This document shows positions 25,101-37,845 of a stretch of 64,000 nucleotides of DNA, in pieces. Positions within the stretch are counted from its first letter, which is position 1. Every line of letters begins with the position of its first letter. The position numbers and the translations under genes are program-made. The notes beneath the pieces are model-generated. The model did no database searches. It saw only the letters and a list, made by a program, of their open reading frames with translations, and had not been told where the DNA came from. Source of the stretch: Serinus canaria. Lineage: Eukaryota > Chordata > Aves > Passeriformes > Fringillidae. The stretch spans positions 55,365,180-55,429,179 of the forward strand of contig NC_066314.1 in NCBI RefSeq assembly GCF_022539315.1. The letters run 5' to 3'.

Positions 25101-26789
25101 GCAAGTGAGCAGACGAGTCTCTAATTTTCATACCATTCTCCCTTAGAGACCTCCTTCAATTGCACCATTCTTTCATTATGTGGAACTAATGAAGTGCTCT
25201 GCAACCTTTAGGTCTCCAAAGAATCCATTCCATTGCTTTAGGAATATAGTCCTTAAATAAAACATGTTTCATTGGCTGACTTCAAAACACTATTCTTATG
25301 GGGGAGGGGGGATAAATAATTGGCCTGGAATCACTGTGTGAAAAAAAGGAAGAAATTACATCAGACAATGCTTTTAAATTATAGTTACAGTCAAAGGATA
25401 CATTCAGCAATGGCAGTTTGGGTTCTTATTCCTAGTAAGCTGCCAAAGTCGGAATATGATTTCTTTGAAGTTCCAGATTGCAAATCTTTTTATGACTATT
25501 GTCTTTTCAGTGCCTGTGTTCTATTGAGAGTGAATGGATTTTGTGGCGTAAAAAATAAAGCAGTAGCAGATCAATAAGACTAATAATTCAGCAGCTGAGT
25601 TGGAAAGCTGGCTGCTTGTGTGTTTTAAAAATAACACCTCACATTTTATACATTGCTTTTCTTCTCCAAAGTACCCACCAAACACTAACTCAGTCCTGTG
25701 GCTTATTTATTCAGCGTGTGGAAGCACAGATCTGTTTTATCCATGAGGTATCAAATGCCTTATTCTTCTCTGAATATTTGTGGGTATGAGCGCAGCTTAT
25801 TTTCATCTGCCATTATGGACTGTGGAGAACAGAGTTATTTCAAATTTGTCAAAGTCTCTTCTCTTTCTGTGCAATGTCTGCCCTCTGGCATTTTTAATTG
25901 ATTTGCCTTTCTTCTCTAAAGCTTTTAATTGGTCTGAGCCCTGTTTTCCTTCCCTGTACTGAAACATTACAACTGAAATATGCTCTCTCATAATATCTTT
26001 GTCTGCATAATCTGCTTTTAAATTAAAAAAAGAAAAAGGTAATAGGGTAGACGGCAACAGGGGGAAAATAAAGCTAGAGTTCAATGTAGGATTGCTTGTG
26101 TATGTTGGGTTTGTATCTGAACCCAGCAAACAAATGTAAACATTTAAATTTTTTTATTAGTATTCATTTCCTTTCACATTGCTTATCTTTTGGTGCTTGA
26201 TTTAATTTGTAACATATTGGATCCTGGCTTTTGGTAAACTGAAATAACACTATCAGCATGATTATTGTTATAGTATTGGCAGAAGAGATTTGCTGGCTTA
26301 ATTTCAGTGAAAACTAGATGTCTGTCTTTGGCTGTAAAATAATTTATATTTATAGAAACTGTTGTAATAATCTATTTTTGAGTGAAAGGATTTCTTGGAG
26401 CATAACTGTTTTGCAATACCCAGGACTTATCCCGAATTTCTAGTGTAAAAATAAAGCACTTAAGCTCTGTTGAACTGATTAGAAAAGAAAACAGTGTTTA
26501 ATGAACATGGAGCTTTAATTTTTGGGTGGCTAGGGATAAGTTACAGTCTTTAATTAGCTCCCACTGTATTTTGGTAGGACAGCACAGTGCACTTTGCCGT
26601 ACTGAAGACTGTGGAGCAGGAGTCAAGAACAGGGACTAAGTTTTGCCAAGGTAATTAGTAGCAGTGGTTGCCTAATTGTGGACCCTCTTGAGTGGCTTGA
26701 TTTCAAACAGGCACAGAGCTTGCAGTCCCTGTGTCAAGCCACTCTTACATTTATAATGGAGATACCTGAAATTCCTTCCAAAATCCTGG
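25101..26789. other. intergenic sequence, nothing identified
   Basis: AT-rich non-coding sequence with no recognisable element. Confidence 0.5.
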
Positions 26790-26960
26790 CTCTGGCTCTG
26801 TTTCTGGGTTTTCCAAACTTCCCACATGAACCTGAGAAAGTCATTTAACCTCTCTGTATGATCTTTCCCTTATCTTTACTGAGGGAGAATAATACTCCCC
26901 TTTTCTGTGTCATGAGACCTAATTAATAAATATTTATCAATCTCTTTAAACAGAAGAGAC
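26790..26960 (+). mobile_element. MIR-like SINE relic
   Basis: The segment GAGAAAGTCATTTAACCTCT followed by CTGTATGATCTTTCC, a TTTACTGAGGGAGAATAATA block and an ATTAATAAATA-type tail follows the MIR order (AAGTCACTTAACCTCT, then the 'cctcatctgtaaaatggg' block). It is in the opposite orientation to the relic at 18920-19050. Confidence 0.6.
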
Positions 26961-29900
26961 TGGTACAATACTGGCCTCCTCATAAATAATTTTTGAAATT
27001 GCAAAGTGGGGACTTGCTGGAGTTTCTGTAGCTTGATACAGAAGTGATTCTGGAGCTGCACCCTCTCAGTTCCTAGCGTGGAGTGACTTTTATGTAACTT
27101 TGGTATCCAAAGACAAAACTCCTATTTTGTTTTCTGCCCAAAACGAAGTGTGCAGGCTGATCAGCTGTAGCTGGCAAGCTGTAGAAGCACAAGGTGAGGC
27201 CCAGATGACCCTGAGTGGCCCAGATGGCAGCGCTTGCTGTTGTTGCCCAGCTGCTCATGGTATCCCTCCTCTGCAGAGAGAGATGTGGGCTCTACTACAC
27301 TTCACTTGTGTTCAGGTAGAACTGGGACATGCAGTGTAAGCCTCCCACAGGGCTGACACTGCTGTTCTGCACTCTGCAGAACTGTTCATCTTGCTATTTA
27401 GGTCTGGCAGGGTTTGCACACCCTTGACACAAACCTGTGTGTGCAACTGAAGGCCAAATAAAGCCAGCAGAAAGCTCTACAGTATTCTGAGTTGTGGGGT
27501 TGGACTTGCAGAGGTAGAAAGCAGATGAAAATTAAGATCCTGTTCAAGCATTTAATGCCCTGATTAAACACTAGCTGAAGACAGAACAGATGGAACTGTA
27601 GAAGGTAGGTACTGTCATGTTCAGTGGCAGCTCCATAAAAACATGTAGTTGAAATTGTCCATTTCTAGGTAAATAACAGGGATGCTGTTTCATGCAGGTT
27701 CTGCACATCAAGATCTTACACGTACTATCTGCAGTCATGACGCATGTAGATATATCTACATACATCTGGCCTTTTTGGTCCAGGGTTTCTTTCATCAAGA
27801 AATTGGTGACACAAGTATTGGCTTTGCTTCTCTAATTTTATTGTATTTGACTTAAATTAATTCCAAATTATTTTAGATGTGTAATTTAAGTTAAAAACCA
27901 ATGATAATTTACCTTCAAGCAGTCAGTAGCTTGTGCCTGCTGTATTTTCACTTTGTGATAGTATACATTTTTCTGATATTATCAGCTCTCTGAGCACACT
28001 TTTATGTGTGCAGCCTTACTGTGCTGTAATCTTCTGTAAGCTGCTTTCACTGCAATTTACTATACCTGTGTTAATCCAATCCATCTCTAAGGACATAATA
28101 ATACTAAGAAACAGCAACACTAATAATGGGTGTGCACTGTGTATTCCATGTAATTTGAAAAGAGAAGCAATGAACATATGAGACTAAGTCCTCCTGTCAT
28201 TATTCATTTAGGCATGGCCTTTCAATAGAACAAAATAATATGCAGGATTAAGGTGAGTGGAATTTTACCCTTTCTGTATCCAGGCCTCCTGAGGATGCTG
28301 CATTTAATTCTATTTGATAATCTTCTATTTGCCATTTCACACCAGCTGAAACTGCAGCTGCCTGTCAGGAATTGAGTTAGTCTGAGCTTCAGCTATCTCA
28401 TAGGTAGCTTAGTACACTAAAACATAGGCTCCTCTGGAGAGTCCTTAGGGAGGAGAACTCATTTAGCAGAAAATTATAATTGGGGCTTCCAAGTGGTTCT
28501 GGAACCATCACTGTATATTTGGACAGAACAATGTATTTTCAAAGCCTCTGCAATTGTGTTACCAAGCAGGGTGTGCTTTTAAGGATGAAGTAAGCAACCA
28601 GAATGCCTTAATTCCTGGTCCTTTTAAACATGATTACTGGGAAAACATGTGAGATGTATACTCTACCATTGAGATGCAGCATACTAGCAGTCTGAGGGGC
28701 TTGGGGAGGGCTGTTCACCTTCTGTGCTGCAGAGGGATCGTCACCAGCTCCTTCACAGCAGTGTTGGGAAAGGGGCTGCTGTCTGTGTCAACATGGCCTG
28801 TGAGCCACAGGATCCCTTACAGCAACTGCAATTACCCCTGCAGCCACTGTGGGACTGAAATAGAGTCCTGAGACTTGGGGAAAATGTGCTAGAAGGAATG
28901 AAGATTTGCTGACAATTTGTTTTGTTAAACTCAGGTTAGAGCTGCAAAAAATCAACACACACAGGTGTATAGACTTTTTTTTGTCTTGTTTTGTTTTATA
29001 GAAGGGGAGGCATTGGTTGATGTGGTGGAAAAAGTCTGAGGCAAAGATTTGAGCTTGGATATTTTCTGCAGTATCTTCTCTGCTGGAAATTTTTCATAAA
29101 CCGCAAAGATTATGATAGCCTGGTTCTATCAGATTTGTCTAGTGTGTTGACAAGTGCAGCATGATTCTACACAAAATGTGGACTTTCCTATTGCTGCACA
29201 TTTCTGTGGGAACTGACTTTTACTTATAGTATTCTCATTAAAACCGTAAGCACCCAACTGTATCCTTAGGTCTAACTTTCATTTTTCATTTCATTTGTCT
29301 AGTCTTTCCAACTAAAATATGTTCATTTTCACTGATGGTAAGGCTCATAACAGTGCTCGGCATCAACATTTTAGGCATTAAGAACACCTAAAAATGTGAG
29401 AAACACAGCTGATATAATATAAATTGTAAAATTAATGTAATTATACATTTTTATAGAATTCTACTTCATAATGTATATTGATTATAATTTTAATTATTAC
29501 ATTTTTATTTGTTATTATTGAATTTAATCTAATAAATAAATTATACCATAATCTTGGCATCTCTAGACTTGGTTGTCTTTACAAGAATATTAACTTTACA
29601 ATGCTGCATCCAAGTATTTTAAAGATCCTATTGTGATATTTATCCTTTTTCCTTAAAAGACAATGAGGAAAAAGTCTTCTCCCTGTTTTGAATTCTTCTT
29701 GTTTCAGAAGCACTATTCTGTTTACTGGGAAACAGTTGAAACTTCTTTATTGTGACAATCCTTAGCTAATCTGAGCATGCCTAGAGATGGAAAAGAGTCA
29801 CTACAGGACCATAAGAGATAGGACCCTGCTTGTTCTCTTTCTGAACTTTTGATTGTGGTGTCGTGCTGCTCTGTCAGTCATTTCTCACCAGGTGAGCCCC

Positions 29901-31115
29901 ACAGGGCTCATGCTACAGGACTACAGGCCTCAATTTCTGCTGCTATTCCCCTTATACTCACTGGTCTCTCCAGGTGATAGCTACAGTGTTTTATAGTAAT
30001 TTTTCACAATTGAAGAGGTTAAGGCTACAGTTACAGCAGGGGAGATGCAGACTTCCTGATCAAAGCCCACCTCAGTTCAGCTGTGTTGAAGGAACAGAGC
30101 AACTGAATTAAAATGCATTTAATTACAGTACAAAGAATTGCATGCATTTATATTTCAATAGAGGCACCAACTTTGGAATAAAACTTTACTTGGGCTTCAG
30201 AGATTTTGTCTAGGATAAAAGTTGTTACTGGTAATAGGCCAGGCTTACTGGATAAAGTCAGGGCTTGAACTCAAGCACATCTTTTGTAACATGCTTCTTG
30301 TTTAAGATTAAGTTTATATGACAATGGGCTCTTAAGTTGTGGATTGTGTGCAGTAAAGACTGCAGCTAAACAAGGGGATGAGTACATGTTTACACTTGAA
30401 CTAAAATGAGCACATTGAATTTAGGAAATCTGTACTACAGAGCTCCCACTACATAGCTGGCTTGGACTTGGTTTGGTAAAGGGATTGATGCTCTGACCTG
30501 ATGCTTAGTCCTCCAGCTGGTTTTGATGGAAGAGTTTCTGTCCCTCCAGTAAATTGAACAGATGCTGCAATGCAAAACTATCTAAGTTTCAACAGCATTG
30601 GACTCTCTTCACATTGCAGCAAATTAAAGGGAAAATCTTGAGAGCAGCTTTGGTACTGTGGGCCTCCCTGAAGAATGCAGAATTTCAATTAGTACACAAA
30701 TCTCACTCTAGCTCTCAGTGGTTGGGTGGGTAGGGAAGGAGGAAAATTGCAGGAGCTGGCTGCATTAAAGATATTTTTCCTTCCTGTCTGCAGGAAGGTG
30801 TCCTGAGAAATAACCCTTAATTGTTTGTGGAAGTGCAGAAAAATGAGGAAAACATTTTATTTTATGAAAAAAAGCTTCTGTTGGAATCTTCCTGGAGTCT
30901 TGTCGTTGCTGTTAATGTTAAAAATGAAATGGTTTTGGTTCAGGAAAGGTTTGAAAGAATTGTTGCAGGAGTCTTACAAGATCTTACCATAATTTGGCAA
31001 GATGTCCTGCCAACTCACCCAAATCTGTAGCTGCTCTGCCAGGCTGCAGTTGAAATTTGCAGCCTCTGGAAGGCCTGGGGCTTTTGTGAGTGCTTTTGGT
31101 TTGTGCTGGTGTCTG

Positions 31116-31118
<3 letters not shown>
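26961..31118. other. intergenic sequence, nothing identified
   Basis: No gene or repeat family is recognised. A very AT-rich patch lies at about 29400-29550. Confidence 0.45.

Positions 31119-31148
<30 letters not shown>
31119..31148 (+). repeat. T30 homopolymer
   Basis: Thirty consecutive T. It could be the A-tail of a minus-strand retrocopy lying to its right, but I found no recognisable parent and no polyadenylation signal there. Confidence 0.9.
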
Positions 31149-31153
<5 letters not shown>

Positions 31154-33953
31154 AAGGGAGGGCAGGTAGGCCCTCAGGGCTCTGACCTGGAAAAAAATTA
31201 AAATTTCACAATTTGAAGTCCTCTGTGAAGCTGAATCAGCTTTTGCCTCTGAAGTGGTGCCATGGTGTGTTCCACAGAGCAGAGAGGACTGCCCATGTGG
31301 ATTAAGCCACATCACTCCCGACAGCTGGTTTTGAGCTGTGCTGAAAGATAAAGGGACTGTGAGTGGAGGGCATGGCCTCTTCTTTTTGTCCTGCACTGCA
31401 CAATTCCAAGCCTGCTGAGGCAGTCTTTGCAGAAGTCTATAGGCAAGAGTAGTCCTGCTGATAAATATGTACCTGCTCCAGTGTTCCTTGCATGTTCAGT
31501 ACCTTGACTGGAACAGGAAAGGGAACTGATAACTGACCACAGATCATAGATACAACAGAAAGTACCTCAGCCTGAGGGCCCAAAGTGCTTTGAAGAAGAA
31601 ATCAGAGCCAGCTGTAGCCATTTGTGAGAAAAAGTTCACTTTCAAACAAGAGATCAGAAAATGTCTTCTAAAACAATCCAAAAGCTTTCTCTCATCAGCT
31701 GAGTTACTAGAGCTCTGTTTGCTGTTCCGGGCAGTCCAGAGCAGTTAATGACTATTCAGCATTTAAGATTTTAACTATGATAAGCCTAAAATACAGAAGA
31801 CAGGACTTTCCTCTGAGGTGCTTGACATTTTTGGAGTGTGCAAACCTGGGTGTTTAAAAGGATTGCATGTTAGAGCAGCAGCAATAACAACAATCTGTGA
31901 GGTTCATTTTGAAAGTAAGTGAAATGTCAATGCTAAAATACAATGGCAAGTAATCTGCAGCAGATTAGGAGCCAGAATTTGTACTAGCACAAGTCACTGT
32001 TTTGAAGTCTCCAACGGAGGAGCTAATGAGTTAAAATTTCTATCATACTGAAGCCTAAAGCTAGTGGATGGACAAAGGGCAATTGTATTCTTTTTCCCTT
32101 AATATTTCCCTTCTAGCTCCCTTATGCCCCACTTCCTAAACCCCACTTCCTAAAAACCATTTCAGAATGCCACTCTCATCTCCTTGTGAACACAAGGACA
32201 CATCACTGCCACTTTTAAAACTATTTTGGCAACAGAGTTATCAAACAGGCCTTCCAGAAGGTATCCTTCTCAGTTCTATATTTCCACAGGTCCTTGTCAT
32301 CTTCTCCTGCCTGCTAAGGTATAATCTCAGAGCAGGTAGTAGGCAGAATTCTGTTTTGTGTGTTCTCTCTTGCAGTTTTTAGAGGTGTCCCTTATTAATT
32401 TCAAGAGAGAATGCTGTAACCAGTCTCCTGAATAATGAAGGTTATGAAGTTTTATCCAGCTCTTTATGCAACAAGTCCTTATTCACCTGTTTGAGATGTA
32501 ACCTTCATCCTGGCAAAATATGCTTTTACTAAGATTGACTGAGTACCACAAAAGAAGGACCTACTCTGCTCTTCATGGTGATGGTGGTATTTTCCATCTC
32601 TCCATTAATGCTTTCATCTTTCCCTCTCAGTGGTTATAATTCAAGCAGGAGAGAAAAAAAAAAAAACATCTCCATTACTCTTCCTAGTAACTCCCTTCTC
32701 TCCTGCCACTTTATACCTGTCAAAGCATTTTTCTGAATGGAAAACTGTTCATGAGACACCTAGGAGGAAAGAAGCTTCAGGATTTGTAGATAGTAATTCT
32801 CAGTAAGGTGTTTTGAGCCTTACAAGCCTTATGATCCACTGTGTTAAAATAATTACAGGTTTAAGGAAATGCTTTTGCATGAGTCTTCATCTCTTTTGGC
32901 ACCCTGGCAATGAAAGGGGAGGGACAGTTGGATAAAGCAGGTGACGAACTTTGGAGGAAGGTAACAGCACAGAGATTAGCTGTGCTCAAGCATGAGCTGA
33001 TGTCTGTCTTCAAAGTCTGGCACTGACTTACACCCTTTTTTCCCCCAGAATATCCAAATTTACGACTACTTCCACAAGGTTTCACACATTGTCTTACTGA
33101 TGGGAAAGTGAGATAAAACTGATTGTGATCTCACCAAAGCTATGGAATAAGTGTCCCCTCGTAACTGTTACAGCAGCTGCTATGTTCCTCGTTCCATCCA
33201 ACTAGGAAAAATAGAAAAAAATATCCTTGTCCTCTTATACGCTGAATTTTCTTGTGCAAAACTTCATTATGGATTGTAGTGGACTTGTGTTGTTGAATTT
33301 TTACTCCCATGTACAGGAACAAATCATTGAATTACTTCAGCTGCATGCTGCTACTTGACTTCTAGGAAACATACATGCTGTATTTTCCTGGAAAGAAGTA
33401 ATACAGCATTGAGTATGCAGTGCTATGCATGTCTATTGCCTGTTAGTTTCAAAAGCTTCCCCTAAATATGTGTACAAATGCAGAATGGTCTATATTGCTT
33501 TTAAGAGTTGGGCTTGCATTGTTCCTTTCTTCCTAATACAAAAATTTTAAGTAAAGTTTGGAGATACGTGGTTCAGGGTTCAAAGTGTAGGTGCTCCCAG
33601 CACAAATCCTGGCACATGCATTCCTTGTCTCACATCCAAAGGAGCCAGGTCTCTCCCAGTTCTTTGAAGTACAGCTCAGAAAAATAGATTAACTGAAGTT
33701 AAAAGGGTCAGGGTTTATGTGCCTCACTAGCCTCATGAAAGCCCTAACTGGGGAGACAGACAAAACATGTTTAGTGGTTTATTTTGAGAGGTGCTGCATT
33801 AATACAGTGAAAGATGGGCTCTGCTACAGTGGGCTTTCACTATCACGCCAATGGACAGACAGAAGAAGGGAGTATGGATTGATTGGAGGGAATAAGTACG
33901 GAATTAAGGAGTATCATCAGGAAGGAAAGCCTTACGTACTTTCTTGACGGAAG
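31149..33953. other. intergenic sequence, nothing identified
   Basis: Non-coding. The sequence becomes richer in purines and CpG after about 33840, leading into the unusual block that follows. Confidence 0.45.
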
Positions 33954-33961
33954 TGACGTCA
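33954..33961. promoter_or_regulatory. perfect CRE palindrome TGACGTCA
   Basis: The full 8-bp CREB/ATF consensus, with a local rise in CpG around it (33935-34020). It sits just upstream of the pyrimidine/CpG block. No transcript start is identifiable next to it. Confidence 0.45.
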
Positions 33962-34012
33962 TTACTTGAGGACATGTAAGACCGGCGCCTTCTTAACGTC
34001 GTAGCCTGCGTT

Positions 34013-34728
34013 GAATTCCTTCCTACCTTCCCATTACGCGAGCCGGCCGTCCTTACTTCCTGCTTCTTCCTTGCCTGGCCTGCCTTCCTTCACTTACTTC
34101 CTTCTTCCCTTACCTGCCGGCCGTCCTGCCGACTCTCCGTCCTTCCTTACCCCTTTCCTTCCGGCCTGGCTTCCATCTGCCTTACTTCCGTTCCTTCCTG
34201 TCCCGCCTTCCTGGCCGGCCTTCGGCAGTGCCTTCCTGCCTTCCTGCGGCACCGGCAGTGCCGTGCCGGCCTGATGTGCCGGCCTTTCCTGCCGGCGTTC
34301 CGGCATGCCGGCCCTACGTCCGGCCGGCACGGCCCTTTTCCCCCTCCGACTTCCGGTGCCGATCAGCTATGCCGTCCTCCTTCCTTCCGACTTACGTCCT
34401 CCTGCCAGCCCTCCCGGTCCGTCCTTCCCTGCCTGTCCGTCCCTTCCTCCCTTCCTTTCATCTTCCCCGTTTGCCTTCGCGCTTCTATCGCCATCCACCT
34501 TCTTCCTTCCCTGCCCTGTGTACTTCCTTTCTCCTTTTCCATACTCCTTCACCTTTCCCCTCTCCCGTTCTATTGTTGTCCTGTCCTTCCCCCTACTGTG
34601 TCCTGTGAACGTGTAACGCATTCACTTACACGCTGCCCCCCCCCTTCCTCCTTTCCCCCTCCCTCCCCTTTACTTCGTTCCTTCTTCTCTCTGCCTTCCA
34701 GTCCTTTCCCTTCCCTTGCACATGCCGG
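34013..34728 (+). repeat. degenerate CTTCC / GCCGG pyrimidine- and CpG-rich block
   Basis: About 700 bp with very little A on the + strand, made of overlapping CCTTCC, CTTACTTCC, CCGTCC and GCCGGCC words. Two sub-parts can be seen. A GCCGG-rich core spans about 34120-34340, and a more purely C/T arm spans about 34380-34728. CpG is abundant although the region is intergenic. Frames of 126 and 172 codons run through it only because C/T-rich sequence has few stop codons. It reads as an expanded and decayed CCTT-type tandem repeat, but the regular GCCGGC words are not explained by that alone. Confidence 0.75.
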
Positions 34729-36150
34729 TGACTTCATCTTGCCATTCAGTGATGCACACCAGCAATTGGTTCAAGTTTCCATAGGCTGTTGAGTGCCTTC
34801 TGTGATTCCCACTATCAATAGCTTGTGCTGCCTCCTGAGGCAGCAGTGGCCCCAGTATGCAGGTGTTCATAAACAGCAAACCACGAAACCAAATAATTCT
34901 GCAGAGGCTGTTCTGTCTTTTCACAGAACTTCTGGAATGGTGCATATCTGTGGGAGAAGGTGTTCTGAAAGTGGGAGTACTGTTCTGAAGCCACAATTCT
35001 ATTTTTGCTCTTGCCTGATATGCAGCTTTGTATGGACTTTCTATTCTGTAAAGAGATGGATCCTTTTTTAAAATATACCTCTTCTAATATTAAGCATCAT
35101 TATTATTTTATTGGAGTAGTCCCCAAAGCTTTAAGGGCATTAGTGTGGAAGAACATTAGAAGCCAATTAACATGCTGTCCAAAGGTTTTTAGGCACAGCT
35201 AAAGTACTTTGGTAGAGAGCTGAAACACTGGAGGTGCCCCTCAGACTGGGCTGGCTCCACCTGCAGCCCAGGGTAGCTCTTGCTTATCTCCCTTACCCAG
35301 GGCAGATTTACAGACGTGAATCTGGCTTTTACTGTTCCCATGGGAAGAAGATGCTTAGTCATTACTTCTAATATTAAATTTTTCATAAAGTCATTTTTGG
35401 AATTGACATAGAGATTATGGTAGATTATGATAACCAAGTACAGAACCATAATTACAGGTGGAAAAGGTGGGGATCCACAAGGATCCCTTTTCTAAGATAT
35501 GTCCCTTAGCAAGGAAGACTCTGAAAAGACCCATCTGGAAATGTTCAGGCTGGCATTGTAGATGATGTTCTTTATTTTATGTGATAATCCTGACTTACAG
35601 TTAAGGCCCTCTTTTTATAAAAAAGGTATTTTTGTATTCCCTCATGTATTCTATCTGTCAGGATCTTGGTAAAGGAAAAATACAACAAGCTCACTAGAAG
35701 AGGGACAGCTGATCTGAATGATCTTTAGCTTTCAGTTGTATGCCACCCTCGGAGAATATGAGGACATATATAAACAATGTGAGATTCCATCAAGGGGACC
35801 TCCTTTCCTGAGTGCCATACAAGTGTTATGGACTATAAATGTGTAGAGTCAGGCACAAGTGTGGTGATTTCTGTAACTCAACAGCTGCAGCTGACACAAC
35901 ACTTATAATTCATGGCAGAGAGAAAGTCACCAAGGCCCAAGGCAGTGGAAGCATTTTGTTGCTTTAGCAAACTTATTTATTGCACTGTGGCTTTTTTAAA
36001 AGTTGAGATAGTTGATTTTTAGACAATTCTAGTGGACTCCATCATGAAATATAAACTTTTTGGATTATTTATCCCATGATAAATGTTAGTATAATTCCAT
36101 GACATTAAATGAAAAGTCCAACTGTGAAATATTTTAAAAGAAACGAATGG
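34729..36150. other. intergenic sequence, nothing identified
   Basis: Returns to AT-rich composition. One short palindrome (TGCTGCCTC/GAGGCAGCA, near 34827-34846) is visible. No gene is supported. Confidence 0.5.
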
Positions 36151-36179
36151 GGTGGGGAGGGGGGAAGATTTTGCCTTCC

Positions 36180-36340
36180 TTTTCACCTAGGACAAAAGTC
36201 CCGCTTTCAAAAATCCTTAAGAGCGGCCCTTGGATGGCTCTGCCGTGACGGTCACGAGGTGGCGCTCCAAGGCACCGTGTGGTCCCTCTGGGGACCTCCT
36301 CGGCAGGGACGCGCCGTGGTGTATCCATGGAAGAATCGGG
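36180..36340. promoter_or_regulatory. small CpG-rich element about 1.6 kb upstream of SCUBE1
   Basis: CpG density rises locally, separated from the main island by more AT-rich sequence (36370-37060). It contains the CTCF-like site at 36252-36265. It is a candidate insulator or distal promoter element. Confidence 0.4.
36252..36265 (+). promoter_or_regulatory. CTCF-like binding site
   Basis: TCACGAGGTGGCGC fits the core CTCF pattern except at the first and fifth positions. It lies about 1.6 kb upstream of the SCUBE1 start codon, in a small CpG-rich element. Confidence 0.45.
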
Positions 36341-37079
36341 CATGGAATCCATGCACCTCAGCCGGGTCACACACACACAAAAATAAGCGTCCGGATTTAA
36401 AACAGCAATAGACCTAACCCCACCCCTAAGGGATTAAAGACGGGAATGCCCAAAGTAGAGGTGTAAACACGCGGAAAGCAAACAGCTTTGGCACCGTGCG
36501 GTAGTAGTTTAGTTTTATTGGAGAATAAGGACCGTGGTGTGGAGTTTTACTAAACACGCAGCTAGGCTGACTAACTTTCTTACATTTCTTTCCCATCTCT
36601 TCAAGCTTAAAAGTACTTTAAGTGCAACTTTCTGGGCAAGTGTATTGTACTGACATGTATGTGTATTTGGGAAGAACTTGTCAAAAAGAGGCATCTAAGG
36701 CTATGACAGGGCGTATTTATCTTCCAGACGACAAGTGGAACTCATATACGACAGACAGACAGCCTCCCCGGGGAATTGGGAGTTGAAACTCTGAAGTAAA
36801 GGGGAGTTACTAAAGTAGCAAAGCATTTCAGCAGTGGAGTACCTGTGAAAGAAAGGTGGAAAGCAAAGAGGCGTGGCACGGCCGTAATAAGGGAGGTCTA
36901 CCAGCTAATTCAGTCCTTTAAAGACAGTCTGAAAGAGTTTAGGATCGTGGGGCTTGCCGCGGAGGGGAAAAATATCTCATGTTTGGGTTTTAAAGTGAAG
37001 GATTTTCTACTCCAAGGTGGTGGTGACAATGACACTCGCATGTCCGTCTGCAGCAGAGATGATTTTGGGGAGAGCATCT
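36341..37079. other. upstream flank of SCUBE1, nothing coding
   Basis: Holds a short (CA)n stretch near 36368 and mixed sequence. No exon is seen. Confidence 0.45.
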
Positions 37080-37415
37080 CCCCGGGCCGGGTCAGGTCCG
37101 CAGGGATCCCTTGAGGAGCCATGGTTGACCTGAGTTAAGTGCTTGGAGGAGCAAACCTGGGGTTGGAAAGGCGCACTGGCCTCCGCAGCAAAGTCCTGAA
37201 AACGCTGGAGGAAGCCAGCGGCTGGTGATGACCCGTGGCAAGCGGGAGCGGAGTTAGCCGAAGCTAGGAGGCAGGCAGGAGAAAGGGGAAGGTCGGGGGG
37301 GAGAAGTTGTCTTTTAGCCTGAACCCGAGAAGGGTGAAGGATCCCTGGCCGCGGTTGCCAAGGAGATGGGCAGTGTCCGCCGGCCTGTCTGTCCTCACAG
37401 CCGCGGCGTGGGGGT

Positions 37416-37439
37416 GTCCGTCCGTCCGTCCGTCCGTCT
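37416..37439 (+). repeat. (GTCC)n tetranucleotide run in the SCUBE1 promoter
   Basis: Five or more near-perfect GTCC units about 410 bp upstream of the start codon. Microsatellites of this kind are length-variable. Confidence 0.85.
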
Positions 37440-37845
37440 ATCTGTCCATCCCCTGTCGGCGCCCGCAGCGCCTGCCCCAGCCGCGGGGGGGCGCAGCGCG
37501 GAGGGTGGCGATGCTTCGGGGTCCCTGCGCGCTCCCTGTCGGGGCGGCGGCGGAAGCGAGCCGGGCCGCTCTGCCACGCCGGGCAGCGCCGCACGCCCCG
37601 CCAGTAGGCACCGCCCGGGGCACGGACCGGCTCCCCGCCGCCCGCGCACCCCCTCCCCGGGGCGGCGGAGCGCGGGGGCAGCCGCGGGGGCGGCTCTGCC
37701 CCCGGCCCGCCCCGGCACCGCCCCCGCCGCGGGAGCCCCGGCGAATCAGCGGGGCGCTGTCAGGGCGTCAGCGCCGGCGGCTCCGCGCGGCCGGCCCCGA
37801 GCGCGTCCCTTATCGCAGACAGGCACCGGGGATCGCATCATTATC

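Noticed and set aside
30974..31396. 140-codon minus frame with a lysine run
   Set aside because: The lysine run is the T30 homopolymer read on the minus strand. The rest has no recognisable domain.
34011..34792. Frames up to 172 codons rich in proline, serine and leucine
   Set aside because: C/T-rich sequence has few stop codons, so long frames are expected in all three frames.
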